From Halobacteriovoraceae bacterium (GTDB lineage: Bacteria; Bdellovibrionota; Bacteriovoracia; Bacteriovoracales; Bacteriovoracaceae), in the NCBI GenBank assembly GCA_002712005.1, contig PASP01000014.1, positions 310,001 through 374,000 on the forward strand: a stretch of DNA of 64,000 nucleotides, written 5' to 3'. Shown here piece by piece: positions 43,728 through 53,079 of the stretch. The notes below the pieces were generated by a model, which saw only the letters and a program-made list of their open reading frames with translations, ran no database searches and was not told the origin of the DNA. Both the position numbers and the translations under genes were made by a program. How positions within the stretch are numbered: position 1 is the first letter of the stretch; each line of letters opens with the position of its first letter.

Positions 43728-44366
43728 TTAGTAACAGGTTGCGCTGTAGTAGCTTGTACCGAATTCAAGAGCACCATTACCGTGACCATTGAGGCTGGCG
43801 TAGTTGCTACTTGTAAAAGAGAAAGTCCCTCTTGCAAGAAAATCATGAGAACAGTCTAGTCCATAGTTTTCTGCATAAGCTCGACTAAAGTTGCTGAATT
43901 GAACATTGCTAAGAGAATCATCATCACCAAGAATAGTGTAAGTTGATCCGTACATTGATTCACCAACAACACATGCTGAGATTACAACATTGTAATATGT
44001 TGTTCCACCGCTTACCACCTTTTGGACGGCAACGGTACTTCCATTATCATTTCGACCTAGCCAAGTACCATTAGTTGTTCCTGATATAGAACCACTTTGT
44101 AGAGATGGGCTATTTCCAGTTGTGTAATAATAGCGATCACTAGCTCTACCATATTGGCTTTGACAGTTGTTTGCACTTTTAAAGTTGCTCCAGTCTGAAG
44201 CAAAACTTCCATCATTACTACTTAAAGTACTTGATGATTGTGAACTACTTGAGTTCGAACTTTTGTTGCTATCTGACCCACATGAGGCTGCTAGCATAAG
44301 GGTTAAACCGAGAACCCCTAGTTTGCGAGTTAAGGATCGCACCTTTAGTTTATTATACGTTTTCAT
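43728..44366 (-). CDS. Ser-rich lipoprotein of unknown function
   Basis: 212 residues. The signal peptide ends LMLAASC, so Cys29 is the lipidation site, followed by a Ser/Asn-rich linker. The mature domain has six cysteines (NNCQSQ, SACVVG, LDCSHD and a C-terminal ATCY among them) and many Ser/Thr/Gly strands. It has a strong AAGGAG ribosome site. No family recognised. Confidence 0.68.
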   Translation of the reverse strand: MKTYNKLKVRSLTRKLGVLGLTLMLAASCGSDSNKSSNSSSSQSSSTLSSNDGSFASDWSNFKSANNCQSQYGRASDRYYYTTGNSPSLQSGSISGTTNGTWLGRNDNGSTVAVQKVVSGGTTYYNVVISACVVGESMYGSTYTILGDDDSLSNVQFSNFSRAYAENYGLDCSHDFLARGTFSFTSSNYASLNGHGNGALEFGTSYYSATCY

Positions 44367-44660
44367 ACTCTCTCTCCTTAGTAAAAACGTTAATTAAAGA
44401 TTTGTACGGTTATAGATGCCAAATGCGTGCCAACTTTTGGATAGGGGGTAAGGGAGAGAAATAGAAGGATGAGTTACGTAATTTAAGGTGTTTAGACGAT
44501 TTTAAGGTGGGGATGTTTAGATTATGCACAATAAACTGCTGTAGAAAAGACAACATCTGTATAAAGATTAGGCACTGTCCATATTGATTATCGTACCTAT
44601 AAAAAGGCGTTAATCGTCTTTAGCTTACAGAAAACTAACAGAAAGATAGTCCTCGCATGG

Positions 44661-44687
44661 CAAAGTATTTTGGAATATAGCCGAAAA
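44661..44687 (+). promoter_or_regulatory. Sigma-28 (FliA)-like promoter
   Basis: CAAAGTAT (6 of 8 of TAAAGTTT) at 44661-44668, exactly 11 bp, then GCCGAAAA (7 of 8 of GCCGATAA) at 44680-44687. It lies 66 bases before the membrane gene at 44753. The rest of the 386-bp gap (44367-44660) shows no gene. Confidence 0.6.
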
Positions 44688-44752
44688 TAGCATTAACTCT
44701 GTTTAACACTTTATATAGAGAAGATGAGGAAGCATTTACCGAGGCGAATTAA

Positions 44753-45781
44753 GTGTCTGATAACTTTATAATAAAAGGAAATATTAATGGATTTGGAGTA
44801 GATATGAGCACTGCAGAGGCAGGCCTTTCTCATTTTTTTATGCAACGCTGGTCTTTATTAAAAGGAAAGCTAAAAGATACTGAAGTACAGTTCAGACTCC
44901 TCACTTCATTAAAAATGACTCTTATTTTTTTAACCTCTTTTATATTGATGGGAAGTTACATCATTATTCTATAGGGTGTTAATTTAGTTTTTTTCAAGGC
45001 CAATGAGTCCTTTGGGATAAAAGAGTTTGAAGTTATCTTCTATGACTCACTTTTAGGAAGCTTATCTGACTTTGCAGTCTATGGGTCACTGATTTTAGTC
45101 TTTATAAATATCGCATCTATCTATATATCAGATCTCCTTTTAAGACCCTTTCGTATTATAGGAGACTATTGTGAGAGAAAAAGTCTTGAGAGTTCAGATC
45201 AGGACTATAATCCTGATTTCTTCTCAGAGCTCAAAATTTTAAGTCAGTTTAGTGAATTCTTCTTTAACTCAATTGAAACAGCAGCAGAAAATAAGAAGTT
45301 AAGTAAAGTTGTCATTCCTAAAAAATATAAGAAAATTCATCAACCTGTATTTGAAACCATTTTCTTCTTCCATTTTTCCTTCTATGTATTAGCTTCTGTC
45401 TTGCTCTTGTCGATTGCTATTATCACTTTCTCCGACAGCTTATATGAAAACTTAATTCAGCTAGCGGGAACCACTTTACCGAATAGCCCTTCTATTAATT
45501 ACTTTATGAAGGCGCAGAATCTAATAATGGATCAGATTACTACGATATCTTTAACGGTAGGAATCCTTCTTTATTTAGCTTTGGCCTATCACCTTTATAG
45601 TAGGGTTTCGACTCCTGCTTTTGCTTTCTTTGCGACTATGAGATCCTTTATGAAAGGCAATTATAGGCAAAGGGTTCATTTGATAGGATATCCTTATTTA
45701 AGAAATCAAGCACGAAAGTTTAATAAATATCTAGATTGGGTTGAAAAAGAACTTGTTGAGTCTAATCAATCTAAGACTTGA
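44753..45781 (+). pseudogene. HAMP-like membrane protein gene interrupted by one in-frame TAG
   Basis: I read 44753-45781 in one frame: 343 codons with a single stop, TAG at 44972-44974, and no other stop. The part before the stop is 73 residues ending in a membrane helix (TLIFLTSFILMGSYIIIL). After it come three more helices (about 45080, 45375 and 45550) and a HAMP-like end (RVSTPAFAFFATMRSFM to YLDWVEKEL). The start may be GTG 44753 or ATG 44804, which has GGAG upstream. It could be a pseudogene, a readthrough gene or an error in the sequence. A FliA-like promoter lies upstream. Confidence 0.72.
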
Positions 45782-45857
45782 TTTTTTCCAATACTAAGTA
45801 AGAATAGATACAAAACAGAGTCTCCCCAAATTGAAGAGAGAACTAAAGGAAAGAAAA

Positions 45858-46628
45858 ATGAGAAAAACGAAGTTAATTTTAACTATGCTTGTAGCGACAA
45901 CGCTCTTTGCTTCATGTGTAAATGAAAAGAAAATTGGTGAAATCCTAAAGAAGAATCCTGAAATTCTTCATGAGGCCATCAAAGCTGATCCTGCTGGATT
46001 TATCATGACATTACAAGAAGCTGCTGCTGATGCAAAAGACTCTATGGAGAAGAAGAAGTTTGAAAAGAGCTTTGATAATCCTCTCGAGCCTTCTATTTCA
46101 GACAGAGACGCTGTTCGTGGAAATCCAGATGGACCACTCGTTCTAGTTGAGTACTCTGACTTTGAGTGTCCTTATTGTTCACGTGGTTACGCTACGATGA
46201 ATCAATTTATGGAGAAATATAAAGGTCAGGTGAAGTTTGTATATAAGCATTTACCTCTAAGTTTCCATAAGCAGGCGATGATCGCTTCACAATATTTTGA
46301 AGCTATTAAACTTCAAGATCAGGAAAAAGCATTTGAATTTCACGATGAAATTTTCAAAAACCAAAGAGGTCTTAAGAATGGTGAAGCTTTCTTAAAGAAA
46401 ATTGCTCAGAAGGTTGGAGCTGATATGGGGAAAGTGGCAAAAGACCTAAATTCTGAAGCCGTGAAGGATAAAATTAAAGCAGATATGGCAGAAGCTGCTA
46501 AGTTTCAAATTCAAGGGACTCCTGGATTTGTTCTTAATGGTGTTCCAATAAGAGGAGCTTACCCGATCAGTCATTTTGAAATGATTGTAGAGGAACTGAA
46601 AAAGAGAGATAAAGTAAAACTCAACTAA
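45858..46628 (+). CDS. DsbA-like thioredoxin-fold lipoprotein
   Basis: 256 residues. I chose ATG 45858 (AAAGGAAAG upstream), which gives signal peptide LILTMLVATTLFASC with Cys19 lipidated. The thioredoxin fold has the active site ECPYCSRGY, LVLVEYSDF and the cis-Pro strand in QGTPGFVLNG, as in DsbA/BdbD and periplasmic oxidoreductases. Role: oxidation or reshuffling of disulfides of exported proteins, fitting the many Cys-containing secreted proteins nearby. Confidence 0.9.
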   Translation: MRKTKLILTMLVATTLFASCVNEKKIGEILKKNPEILHEAIKADPAGFIMTLQEAAADAKDSMEKKKFEKSFDNPLEPSISDRDAVRGNPDGPLVLVEYSDFECPYCSRGYATMNQFMEKYKGQVKFVYKHLPLSFHKQAMIASQYFEAIKLQDQEKAFEFHDEIFKNQRGLKNGEAFLKKIAQKVGADMGKVAKDLNSEAVKDKIKADMAEAAKFQIQGTPGFVLNGVPIRGAYPISHFEMIVEELKKRDKVKLN

Positions 46629-46634
46629 TCAGAT

Positions 46635-46670
46635 AAAAAAAAGAGCCTCCTTTATAGGAGGCTTTTTTTT
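46635..46670. terminator. Bidirectional terminator
   Basis: GCCTCC-TTTATA-GGAGGC with eight T on the + side and eight A on the other, between the convergent dsbA-like gene and the gene at 46669. Confidence 0.92.
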
Positions 46671-46971
46671 ATAAATCAATGCAGTTTTGTTCTTTTAGAT
46701 CGGTTACGAGTTCATTCGTGTCAAAAGTTAGAACTCCAGAACATTCAAGATCATAACACATATCCCAGTGGCATCCTGAAGTTTGATAAGTAAAATCAAG
46801 TTCACATAAGTTCTCATTACATCCTAGAAAATTCAGCTCATCTACATAGCTCACACCAAGTAAACGACCGTTTCTAATCTCTTCATTCACTTCTCTTTTG
46901 ACAACTCTTTCAGATAAAGCAAATGACATATTTGATATAAGCACTAGGCTCAAGATAAAAAGTGACTTCAT
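46669..46971 (-). CDS. Small secreted Cys-rich protein
   Basis: 100 residues with signal peptide KSLFILSLVLISNMSFA. Six cysteines in the mature part (GCNENLC, GCHWDMC, DLEC and QNC) suggest three disulfides. Charged N-terminal mature region, strand-rich after. No family. It lies next to another secreted gene on the same strand. Confidence 0.65.
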   Translation of the reverse strand: MKSLFILSLVLISNMSFALSERVVKREVNEEIRNGRLLGVSYVDELNFLGCNENLCELDFTYQTSGCHWDMCYDLECSGVLTFDTNELVTDLKEQNCIDL

Positions 46972-46996
46972 ATATAACTCCTACGTAAATTAAAGT

Positions 46997-47767
46997 TTAG
47001 AATGATTTAAAAAGTAGATTACCTTCAATATCTAAGTAAAGAGCATCCCAGCCATAGCACTCTTCAGGGTTGCACTGAGTAACATTGAAAATATAACCAA
47101 CAGTTTCTTTTTGTTGATTGATCACTTCGAATGCATCTGTCGTTTCGTTCTCAGAAAAATTGATAACATACTCACTTTCTGTAGAAGATATCGTGTCCCA
47201 ATCATTGAGAAGATTGAGATTTAAATGGTTAAGGGCTTTTAATATTTTTGAAGGAAGAAGGTCTATTTTATGAATAAGATGGATAAACTCTCTATCTTCT
47301 TCATTAATATGATCTAGAGTAATGAGGTTTCTATACTCTTGAATGAAGTGACTCATGAGAGAATTATTCATCGCTTTCTTTTTTGAACAATTAAGTAATT
47401 CATTTGTTCTTCCCCCAATACCTTCACGATAGAGAGTTAAGTAAGCTTTAAATGAAGTTTTACTACTTTGAAAGAGATCTTTAGGTAGGGAAAAGTAGAG
47501 AGCATTGAAAAGAGTCGAAGCGGAATACTTTGCAAAAGCATAAGATGATTCCTGAGTTCTAATCGATCTTTCAAAAGTTAAAGGGCTTAATCTCAATTCC
47601 TGATCAAACAAGGATGAGCCTGATAGTTTTAACTTAGCCTCGGATAAGTTCACTTCTCCTTTCAGATTTATATCAACCTGAGAAGAGACAGCTTCGCACT
47701 TTATAGATAGAGCATATGATGAATTCATCATAATTAAGGCGATGAATGCCTTTAGCAAAATTTTCAT
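46997..47767 (-). CDS. Secreted hypothetical protein
   Basis: 256 residues with signal peptide KILLKAFIALIMMNSSYA and ribosome site GAGGGG. Four cysteines (IKCEA, LLNCSK and a late QCNPEECYGWD). The end, GYIFNVTQCNPEECYGW, recalls the Cys-containing hairpin of the neighbouring secreted protein (TSGCHWDMC). No known family. Its leader carries an 11-bp perfect inverted repeat. Confidence 0.62.
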   Translation of the reverse strand: MKILLKAFIALIMMNSSYALSIKCEAVSSQVDINLKGEVNLSEAKLKLSGSSLFDQELRLSPLTFERSIRTQESSYAFAKYSASTLFNALYFSLPKDLFQSSKTSFKAYLTLYREGIGGRTNELLNCSKKKAMNNSLMSHFIQEYRNLITLDHINEEDREFIHLIHKIDLLPSKILKALNHLNLNLLNDWDTISSTESEYVINFSENETTDAFEVINQQKETVGYIFNVTQCNPEECYGWDALYLDIEGNLLFKSF

Positions 47768-47781
47768 AAAAACCCCTCGTT

Positions 47782-47818
47782 TTCATAAAGAGTTACTTCA
47801 GTAAAATCTCTTTATGAA
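47782..47818 (-). promoter_or_regulatory. Perfect 11-bp inverted repeat in the leader
   Basis: TTCATAAAGAG and CTCTTTATGAA flank 15 bases, just upstream of the ribosome site of the minus-strand gene. In RNA it would form an 11-bp hairpin next to the start. It may also be an operator for the divergent pair. Confidence 0.45.
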
Positions 47819-47904
47819 TAGTCCGTGTAGTTTTTACTTAATTTGAATACTCAAAAAATGTTGAATATCAGAGTTTGGTTAAACTTTTATGCTAATATCA
47901 TATT

Positions 47905-48324
47905 ATGTTTGAAGGACTGTATTCTAATATTTCACAGAAGTATCCTAAGAGGCGCGATCTATACGATCGTAAAGTTCTCCTTGAAGATTTTTTAAGAGAT
48001 GAAAAAGAATTTAATCTTAAAGAAGTTATAAAAACTTTTATTGAAAACCTAAAAGAGCTTCTTGAAGAAGATGAGAGTCTTCTTTTGATTGAAAAAATAT
48101 CGCTCTTAGATGGAACTTTAAAGAAGTTAAAAGAACAGTATAGTGATGAGGACCTACCAAATCTGGAGGACTTTTATCGAGACCTCTCTCCAGTTCTCAT
48201 GCAGAAATATTGGGAGCTCAACCTGAACCCCCACAATAAAGAGGCTTTCGAGCACCTCTTTTTACACTCATTACATATCGCTCTAGAGGAAGAAATTTAT
48301 ATTTGGCAAGAAAAAATTGTCTAA
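47905..48324 (+). CDS. Hypothetical helical cytosolic protein
   Basis: 139 residues, mostly helical and acidic (LLEEDESLLLIEKISLLDG), with a conserved-looking PHNKEAFEHLFLHSLH segment. No signal peptide, membrane helix or known motif. It is divergent from the secreted gene and precedes hup. The start is ATG with a weak ribosome site. Confidence 0.6.
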   Translation: MFEGLYSNISQKYPKRRDLYDRKVLLEDFLRDEKEFNLKEVIKTFIENLKELLEEDESLLLIEKISLLDGTLKKLKEQYSDEDLPNLEDFYRDLSPVLMQKYWELNLNPHNKEAFEHLFLHSLHIALEEEIYIWQEKIV

Positions 48325-48438
48325 AAAGTACCGAAACAAGCTTATAGTCGATGTTTTGGAAAAAAAATTTGTCATTTCATATTAAATAAGTGAACATTTT
48401 CTTACGCAATAAATACTAACTAACGTTTAGGAGTTGGA

Positions 48439-48717
48439 ATGAACAGAAAAGAGCTTATTGAAGCAATCCTTAAAGACAAGCAACTTAACCACCTTACAAA
48501 GAAAGATGCTGATCATTTTGTAGCTACACTTATTGATGTAGTTAAGAAAACAGTTAAGAAAGGTGATGATGTATCTCTAATCGGTTTTGGTACATTCTCT
48601 AAGGTTCGTCGTGCTGCTCGTACAGGTGTTAACCCTGCGACTGGTGAAAAAATCAAAATTAAGGCGAAAAACCTTCCAAAATTCAAGCCAGGTAAAGCTT
48701 GGAAAGATATGCTTTAA
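48439..48717 (+). CDS. HU-family DNA-binding protein
   Basis: A 92-residue histone-like protein that bends DNA and shapes the nucleoid. NRKELIEAI and the beta-arm region GFGTFSKVRRAARTGVNPAT, then PKFKPGKAWKDML, are the HU/IHF signature; the RxGxNP tip with Pro is intact. It could be HU or one IHF subunit; length favours HU. Good ribosome site and strong terminator. Likely monocistronic. Confidence 0.95.
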   Translation: MNRKELIEAILKDKQLNHLTKKDADHFVATLIDVVKKTVKKGDDVSLIGFGTFSKVRRAARTGVNPATGEKIKIKAKNLPKFKPGKAWKDML

Positions 48718-48750
48718 TTCTTAAATCAAATTTAAGATATTAAATAAGAA

Positions 48751-48780
48751 GCCCCACTTTGTTGGGGCTTTTCTTTTTTT
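48751..48780 (+). terminator. Intrinsic terminator of the HU gene
   Basis: GCCCCA-CTTTGT-TGGGGC followed by TTTTCTTTTTTT, 34 bases after the HU stop. Confidence 0.92.
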
Positions 48781-48968
48781 AGATCGAAAAGAATCAAAAT
48801 ATAAGGATTTTAATCTATTTTGATACCAAAGCGTTTAAGTCTCCAATAATATGGGCCTATAGGGGCAGGCAAAAATTGCCTCGTGTCAGTAAAATGACTT
48901 TTTTAAGTGAAAAACACAGGTAATTTTAAGAAGAATGGGTAGAAAATTCCTTCCTCTTCGCTTCAGGC

Positions 48969-48996
48969 TTGTATCCTGAATCTGAACGTGTATAAT
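48969..48996 (+). promoter_or_regulatory. Candidate sigma-70-type promoter of the flagellar operon
   Basis: TTGTAT (-35), 16 bp, TATAAT (-10). A TTCAGG-CTTGTAT-CCTGAA inverted repeat (48962-48980) covers the -35 and may be an operator. A small AGGCAA-AAA-TTGCCT hairpin lies further up (48867-48881). The rest of 48781-48960 shows no gene. Confidence 0.5.
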
Positions 48997-49051
48997 TTTT
49001 GACAGAGGGTAGGAAAAACTATCCGAATGTCATTAATAAACCAGGATGGTA

Positions 49052-49612
49052 ATGATGGCCGAGGCCAACGAGCAAATGGAAGTGCAACCCCCAGCGAATG
49101 AAGTTTCTTCAGGAAAAAATCCATTACTCACAATTTTAGTCTTAGTTAACACCTTAATGATGGGTGCTATTGGATACTTTCAGTTTCAAAGCCATGAAAA
49201 GATGAAAGCGACTCCTGATATTAGAGATGTAGTAAAAGCCGAAATGCAAAAAGCTAATGGAGAAGAAGCTACTGGTTTAGAGGGGAGCGGACAAGCCCAA
49301 GCTGATGATGGAATTCTCTTTCCTCTTGATGGGTTTACGGCCAACTTAGCTCAAGGTGATGGAGCTCGAAGATTTGCTCGTATCAATCTTGTTTTGAAGT
49401 TTTCAAAAAGCTCTAATGAAGAAGAGTTTAAAAGAAGAAAAGCTCAGATAAGAGATTCAATCATAACCATTTTGAACTCTAAGAGACCGGAAGACCTTTT
49501 AAATGTACAAGGTAAAGGTTTTCTAAAAGAAGAAATTAAATCATCTATCAACTCATTTTTAGTTGATGGTAGTGTGATAGACGTATTCTACGTCAGTTTT
49601 CAAATTAACTAA
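49052..49612 (+). CDS. fliL: Flagellar basal body protein FliL
   Basis: Supports stator function and torque at the flagellar base. One membrane helix at ~27-45 (LLTILVLVNTLMMGAIGYFQF), then a Gly/Ala-rich linker and a ~100-residue periplasmic FliL domain (FPLDGFTANLA, YVSFQIN at the end). The start is ATG 49052; ATG 49046 also lies in frame and the ribosome site AGGA favours the later one. First gene of the flagellar cluster. Confidence 0.9.
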   Translation: MMAEANEQMEVQPPANEVSSGKNPLLTILVLVNTLMMGAIGYFQFQSHEKMKATPDIRDVVKAEMQKANGEEATGLEGSGQAQADDGILFPLDGFTANLAQGDGARRFARINLVLKFSKSSNEEEFKRRKAQIRDSIITILNSKRPEDLLNVQGKGFLKEEIKSSINSFLVDGSVIDVFYVSFQIN

Positions 49613-49681
49613 GTCCAAGAATAATCTTGGCGGCCGGTGAGCAGGAAGCTTACTTAATACTTTTCCCAGGAGGGGATGAAT

Positions 49682-50719
49682 ATGGGCCAGCAGGTACTTA
49701 CTCAAGAAGAAGTTGATGCTCTATTAAATGCAGTTAATGACGGTGAATCTGAGGATATTCTCGGTGGAGGCGGTGATTTTGAAGCTGCTGAAGAGGTCGA
49801 TGATAATATTCAAGCTTATGATTTAACTAATCAAGATAGAGTTATTCGTGGGCGAATGCCTATTCTTGAAATTATCTATGAAAGATTCATTAGATCTTTT
49901 CGTGTATCTCTGTCCAACTCTCTTCGTAAAATTTCTACAATTTCAATGATTTCTACCGATCTTTTAAAGTTTGGTGAATTCGTAAACACTCTGCCGATAC
50001 CATCTTGTATGTGTATTATGCGTTTCAACGAGTTAAGAGGACCAGCACTACTCGTTTTTGAATCGAAACTTGCTTATGCGATTATCGATTCTTATTTTGG
50101 TGGAACGGATCGTCCCTTTACAAAGATTGAAGGAAAAGAATTTACCATGATTGAGCTTTCTTTTATGAAGAAAGTAATGGATATGGCGATTGGTGACCTA
50201 GAAGAGGCTTGGGCACCGGTACATAGAATCGACGCTCAGTATTTAAGAACAGAAATTAACCCACAATTTGTCGGGGTTGTTCCACCTTCTGATGTAATTA
50301 TTGCTACGACACTTGAAGTTGAATTTGAATCGGCTTCTGGAACCATCATGATTGTCGTTCCGTATTCGACAATTGAACCCATTAAGCAAAAACTAAGTTC
50401 AAGTTTTCAAACAGATAATGATATGGCGGATTCGATTTGGACGACCGCTATGAACGACCACATTATGGATGCTCAAACCGAACTCATCGTTAAGCTCGGA
50501 GAAGCCTCAATGACTGTGGGGGACCTCGTCACTCTAGAGAAGGGAGACATTATTCCCTTAAATCAAGAAGCCTCGGGAGAAGTCAGTTTAGCTGTCGAAG
50601 GGGTGGAGAAAATGAAGTGCTTAATCGGTACGCACAAGGGAAATAGGGCAATTCAGGTTACGAAAGTCCTAGAAAATGACTTTGCTCAAAAATCACAGAA
50701 ATCATATGGAGATGAATAA
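49682..50719 (+). CDS. fliM: Flagellar motor switch protein FliM
   Basis: C-ring protein that binds CheY-P and sets rotation direction. The N-terminus [14 protein letters not shown] is the CheY-binding helix, with an acidic linker after it. The middle domain is CheC-like ([25 protein letters not shown]) and the end is SpoA-like ([19 protein letters not shown]). I chose ATG 49682 because ATG 49676 is only two bases after GGAGG. Stop overlaps the fliN start by one base. Confidence 0.96.
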   Translation: MGQQVLTQEEVDALLNAVNDGESEDILGGGGDFEAAEEVDDNIQAYDLTNQDRVIRGRMPILEIIYERFIRSFRVSLSNSLRKISTISMISTDLLKFGEFVNTLPIPSCMCIMRFNELRGPALLVFESKLAYAIIDSYFGGTDRPFTKIEGKEFTMIELSFMKKVMDMAIGDLEEAWAPVHRIDAQYLRTEINPQFVGVVPPSDVIIATTLEVEFESASGTIMIVVPYSTIEPIKQKLSSSFQTDNDMADSIWTTAMNDHIMDAQTELIVKLGEASMTVGDLVTLEKGDIIPLNQEASGEVSLAVEGVEKMKCLIGTHKGNRAIQVTKVLENDFAQKSQKSYGDE

Positions 50720-51099
50720 TGGAAAATGAAATCAACAATGAAGGACCTTTGAAAGGAATCGACCCTAACGATATTCAGGAAATTTCAAATATCGCAGACG
50801 ATGTAAAAGCCGGTGATGATGCACTTAATAAGCTTAAAGTGCAAAATCTAGACTTTATTCTGGATATTCCTCTTAAAGTAACCGTTGAGCTCGGAAGAAC
50901 TTCTGTAGTGATTAAGGATCTTCTTCAGTTAGGTCAAGGTTCAGTTCTTGAACTCGATAAGCTTGCCGGTGAGCCTCTTGAAATTCTTGTAAATGGAAAG
51001 CTTGTAGCTAAGGGTGAGGTTGTTGTTGTGAATGAAAAATTCGGAATTAGGCTGACAGATATCATCTCGCCAGTTGAAAGGATTGAAACCCTTAAATAA
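50719..51099 (+). CDS. fliN: Flagellar motor switch protein FliN
   Basis: A 126-residue C-ring protein. The SpoA domain [20 protein letters not shown], then [20 protein letters not shown] and [19 protein letters not shown], is standard FliN. An acidic ~40-residue N-terminus precedes it. TAATG overlap with fliM indicates coupled translation. Confidence 0.96.
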   Translation: MENEINNEGPLKGIDPNDIQEISNIADDVKAGDDALNKLKVQNLDFILDIPLKVTVELGRTSVVIKDLLQLGQGSVLELDKLAGEPLEILVNGKLVAKGEVVVVNEKFGIRLTDIISPVERIETLK

Positions 51100-51127
51100 G
51101 TATTAAAGTAGATTTTAGGACGAAACT

Positions 51128-52318
51128 ATGAAAAAAATTCTTTTTGCTATTACTTTACTCATAACTTCTCTTTCGCTATTCGCAAAGGGCGTGAAAGTTG
51201 AAAGTGTAACCTTCGCTGATAGAGGTCATGAAGGTCGAGTAGTTATTGAACTAGGTGAGGAGCTTGATGGGTTTCCAGAGCTAAGTGTGAAAGGAAACTA
51301 CGTACAGGTGGCGATACCTGGTAGTTACGTTTGGCCTAAAATTGAAAAGAAGTTTAGTTATCAAGATCAATTTGATTCGACCATTATGGCCTATCAATTC
51401 AATAAAGATCGCGTAAGAGTAAGAACCATTCTTCCTGAATCGATGGAGGGAAGAAGCAAACAAGTTTCTCTATCTCTTAAGGGTAAGAAAATCGTAGTTA
51501 ATTTTCCAAAGAATGGAGCTAAGAAAACTGCTGCTGTGGGAAGAGCTCCTGCAATCGTTGGTGCAGCAGAAGATGTTAAGCAAGTTGAAAAATACGATGA
51601 GTCTTATTTAGATAAACTTTTAAAAGAAAAAGAAGAGTCGATTAAGCTGAAAAAAGAAGCTTCATTGGCCAAAAAGAAGCCAGTGGCCCAGAAAGAAGAG
51701 CAAAGCACCACCACAGATGAGGTCAGCATGGCCCTATCAGGGACAAAAAAGAAGGCGAACGACTTATCTTTAATTGGTTACGCAGGTAAATTTGCAGGAT
51801 TTTTGTCCTTGGTCTTGCTTATATTTTATGCAGTTGTGACTCTTTTTAAAAAGGGAGCCTTTAAAAAGGGAAAACTAGGATTTCTCAATAGCGCAAAAAT
51901 TGTTGAAGTTCTTAATACTACATATATTGGACCTAAAAGGAGCTTACTTCTGATCCGTGCTCATGAACAAGTATTTCTCGTAGGAAGTTCTGAAAAAGGG
52001 CTTCATATGATTTCTGAAGTGAATGGAATGAGTGGAATTTTTAAGGATGGAGAGAAGGCAATTAGTGGTTCTAATTTTGATACAAACCTTGAGACTGCCG
52101 AAAAGAAAAACCCTTCTTTCAAATTAAAAGAATTCCTTAATCAAGAAAACCTAGATGAAGTGAATTCAGATGATCTTGATGAAAACTTTGCATTAGCCGC
52201 AATCAATAAAGAAACAGAAAGTTCAAATAAGTCAGAAAAGAAAAATGAAAAGTCTGCAAAGGTTAAATTTAGTCAGCAGATTAAAAACAAAGTGAAAGAC
52301 CTTAAACCTTTGCAGTAG
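51128..52318 (+). CDS. fliO: Enlarged FliO with N-terminal AMIN-like domain
   Basis: FliO helps assemble the FliPQR export gate. At 396 residues it is three to four times normal size. A signal peptide (KKILFAITLLITSLSLFA) precedes a ~110-residue beta domain with the AMIN-like pattern (VEIEL/VVIELGEEL, KGNYVQVAIPG). A Lys/Glu-rich linker leads to the membrane helix (YAGKFAGFLSLVLLIFYAVV), then the cytosolic FliO end (LNTTYIGPKRSLLLIRAHEQ). The tail is acidic and Asn/Lys-rich. Position between fliN and fliP supports the call. Confidence 0.8.
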   Translation: MKKILFAITLLITSLSLFAKGVKVESVTFADRGHEGRVVIELGEELDGFPELSVKGNYVQVAIPGSYVWPKIEKKFSYQDQFDSTIMAYQFNKDRVRVRTILPESMEGRSKQVSLSLKGKKIVVNFPKNGAKKTAAVGRAPAIVGAAEDVKQVEKYDESYLDKLLKEKEESIKLKKEASLAKKKPVAQKEEQSTTTDEVSMALSGTKKKANDLSLIGYAGKFAGFLSLVLLIFYAVVTLFKKGAFKKGKLGFLNSAKIVEVLNTTYIGPKRSLLLIRAHEQVFLVGSSEKGLHMISEVNGMSGIFKDGEKAISGSNFDTNLETAEKKNPSFKLKEFLNQENLDEVNSDDLDENFALAAINKETESSNKSEKKNEKSAKVKFSQQIKNKVKDLKPLQ

Positions 52319-52325
52319 GAATTAA

Positions 52326-53060
52326 ATGAAGAAGTTAGTTACACTCATATTTATGGTTTTAGGGGCTTCAGCATTTGGCCAAAACTTGAACTCTCAATTA
52401 CCTGGACTGTCTGTTAATTTTGGGCAGGGAACAGACTTGGTTGATACCATGCAGGTCCTTGCTCTTTTTACTGTTTTAACTTTAGCTCCTGCTGTACTTA
52501 TTCTGTGTACATGTTTTACACGAATCATTGTCGTCCTTTCCTTTATGAGACAGGCCATCGGTACACAGAACTTACCTCCGAACCAGCTACTCGTTGGTTT
52601 TGCTTTGTTTCTATCTATCTTTGTTATGAAGCCAACGGGAGAAGCTATTTATAATCAAGCAGTTCAGCCTTATATGAAAAAGCAAGTTACAACAACTCAA
52701 GCATTGAGTGTAATAGAATTTCATTTAAGAGGCTTTATGGATAAGCAGGTTCGTAAAGCAGACATTGCTTTGTTTTATGATATTACAGGAGATGCTGCTC
52801 CTCAAACGATTAAGGATGTTCCCATCCATTATTTAATTCCTGCATTTATTATTTCAGAACTTAAAACTGCATTTCAAATTGGGTTTTTACTTTATATTCC
52901 ATTTTTGATTTTAGATATGGTTGTGGCGTCTGTTCTCATGGCGATGGGGATGATGATGCTTCCTCCTGTTGTAGTTTCTTTGCCATTTAAACTTCTACTT
53001 TTTGTACTTGTTGATGGATGGCAGTTAGTAACAGGCTCAATTTTACGCTCTTTTCATTAA
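52326..53060 (+). CDS. fliP: Flagellar export gate protein FliP
   Basis: A 244-residue inner membrane component of the FliPQR gate. Signal peptide KKLVTLIFMVLGASAFG, then FTRIIVVLSFMRQAIGTQ and PPNQLLVGFALFLSIFVM, and late IPFLILDMVVASVLMAMGM, the family signature. Normal length. Confidence 0.97.
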   Translation: MKKLVTLIFMVLGASAFGQNLNSQLPGLSVNFGQGTDLVDTMQVLALFTVLTLAPAVLILCTCFTRIIVVLSFMRQAIGTQNLPPNQLLVGFALFLSIFVMKPTGEAIYNQAVQPYMKKQVTTTQALSVIEFHLRGFMDKQVRKADIALFYDITGDAAPQTIKDVPIHYLIPAFIISELKTAFQIGFLLYIPFLILDMVVASVLMAMGMMMLPPVVVSLPFKLLLFVLVDGWQLVTGSILRSFH

Positions 53061-53079
53061 TTAATATTTAAGGATAATT

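Noticed and set aside
48863-48884. Sigma-54-like GGCAGG...TTGC promoter before the flagellar operon
   Set aside because: The distance between GG and GC is 10 or 14, not the fixed 12 of sigma-54 promoters. It is better read as a small hairpin.
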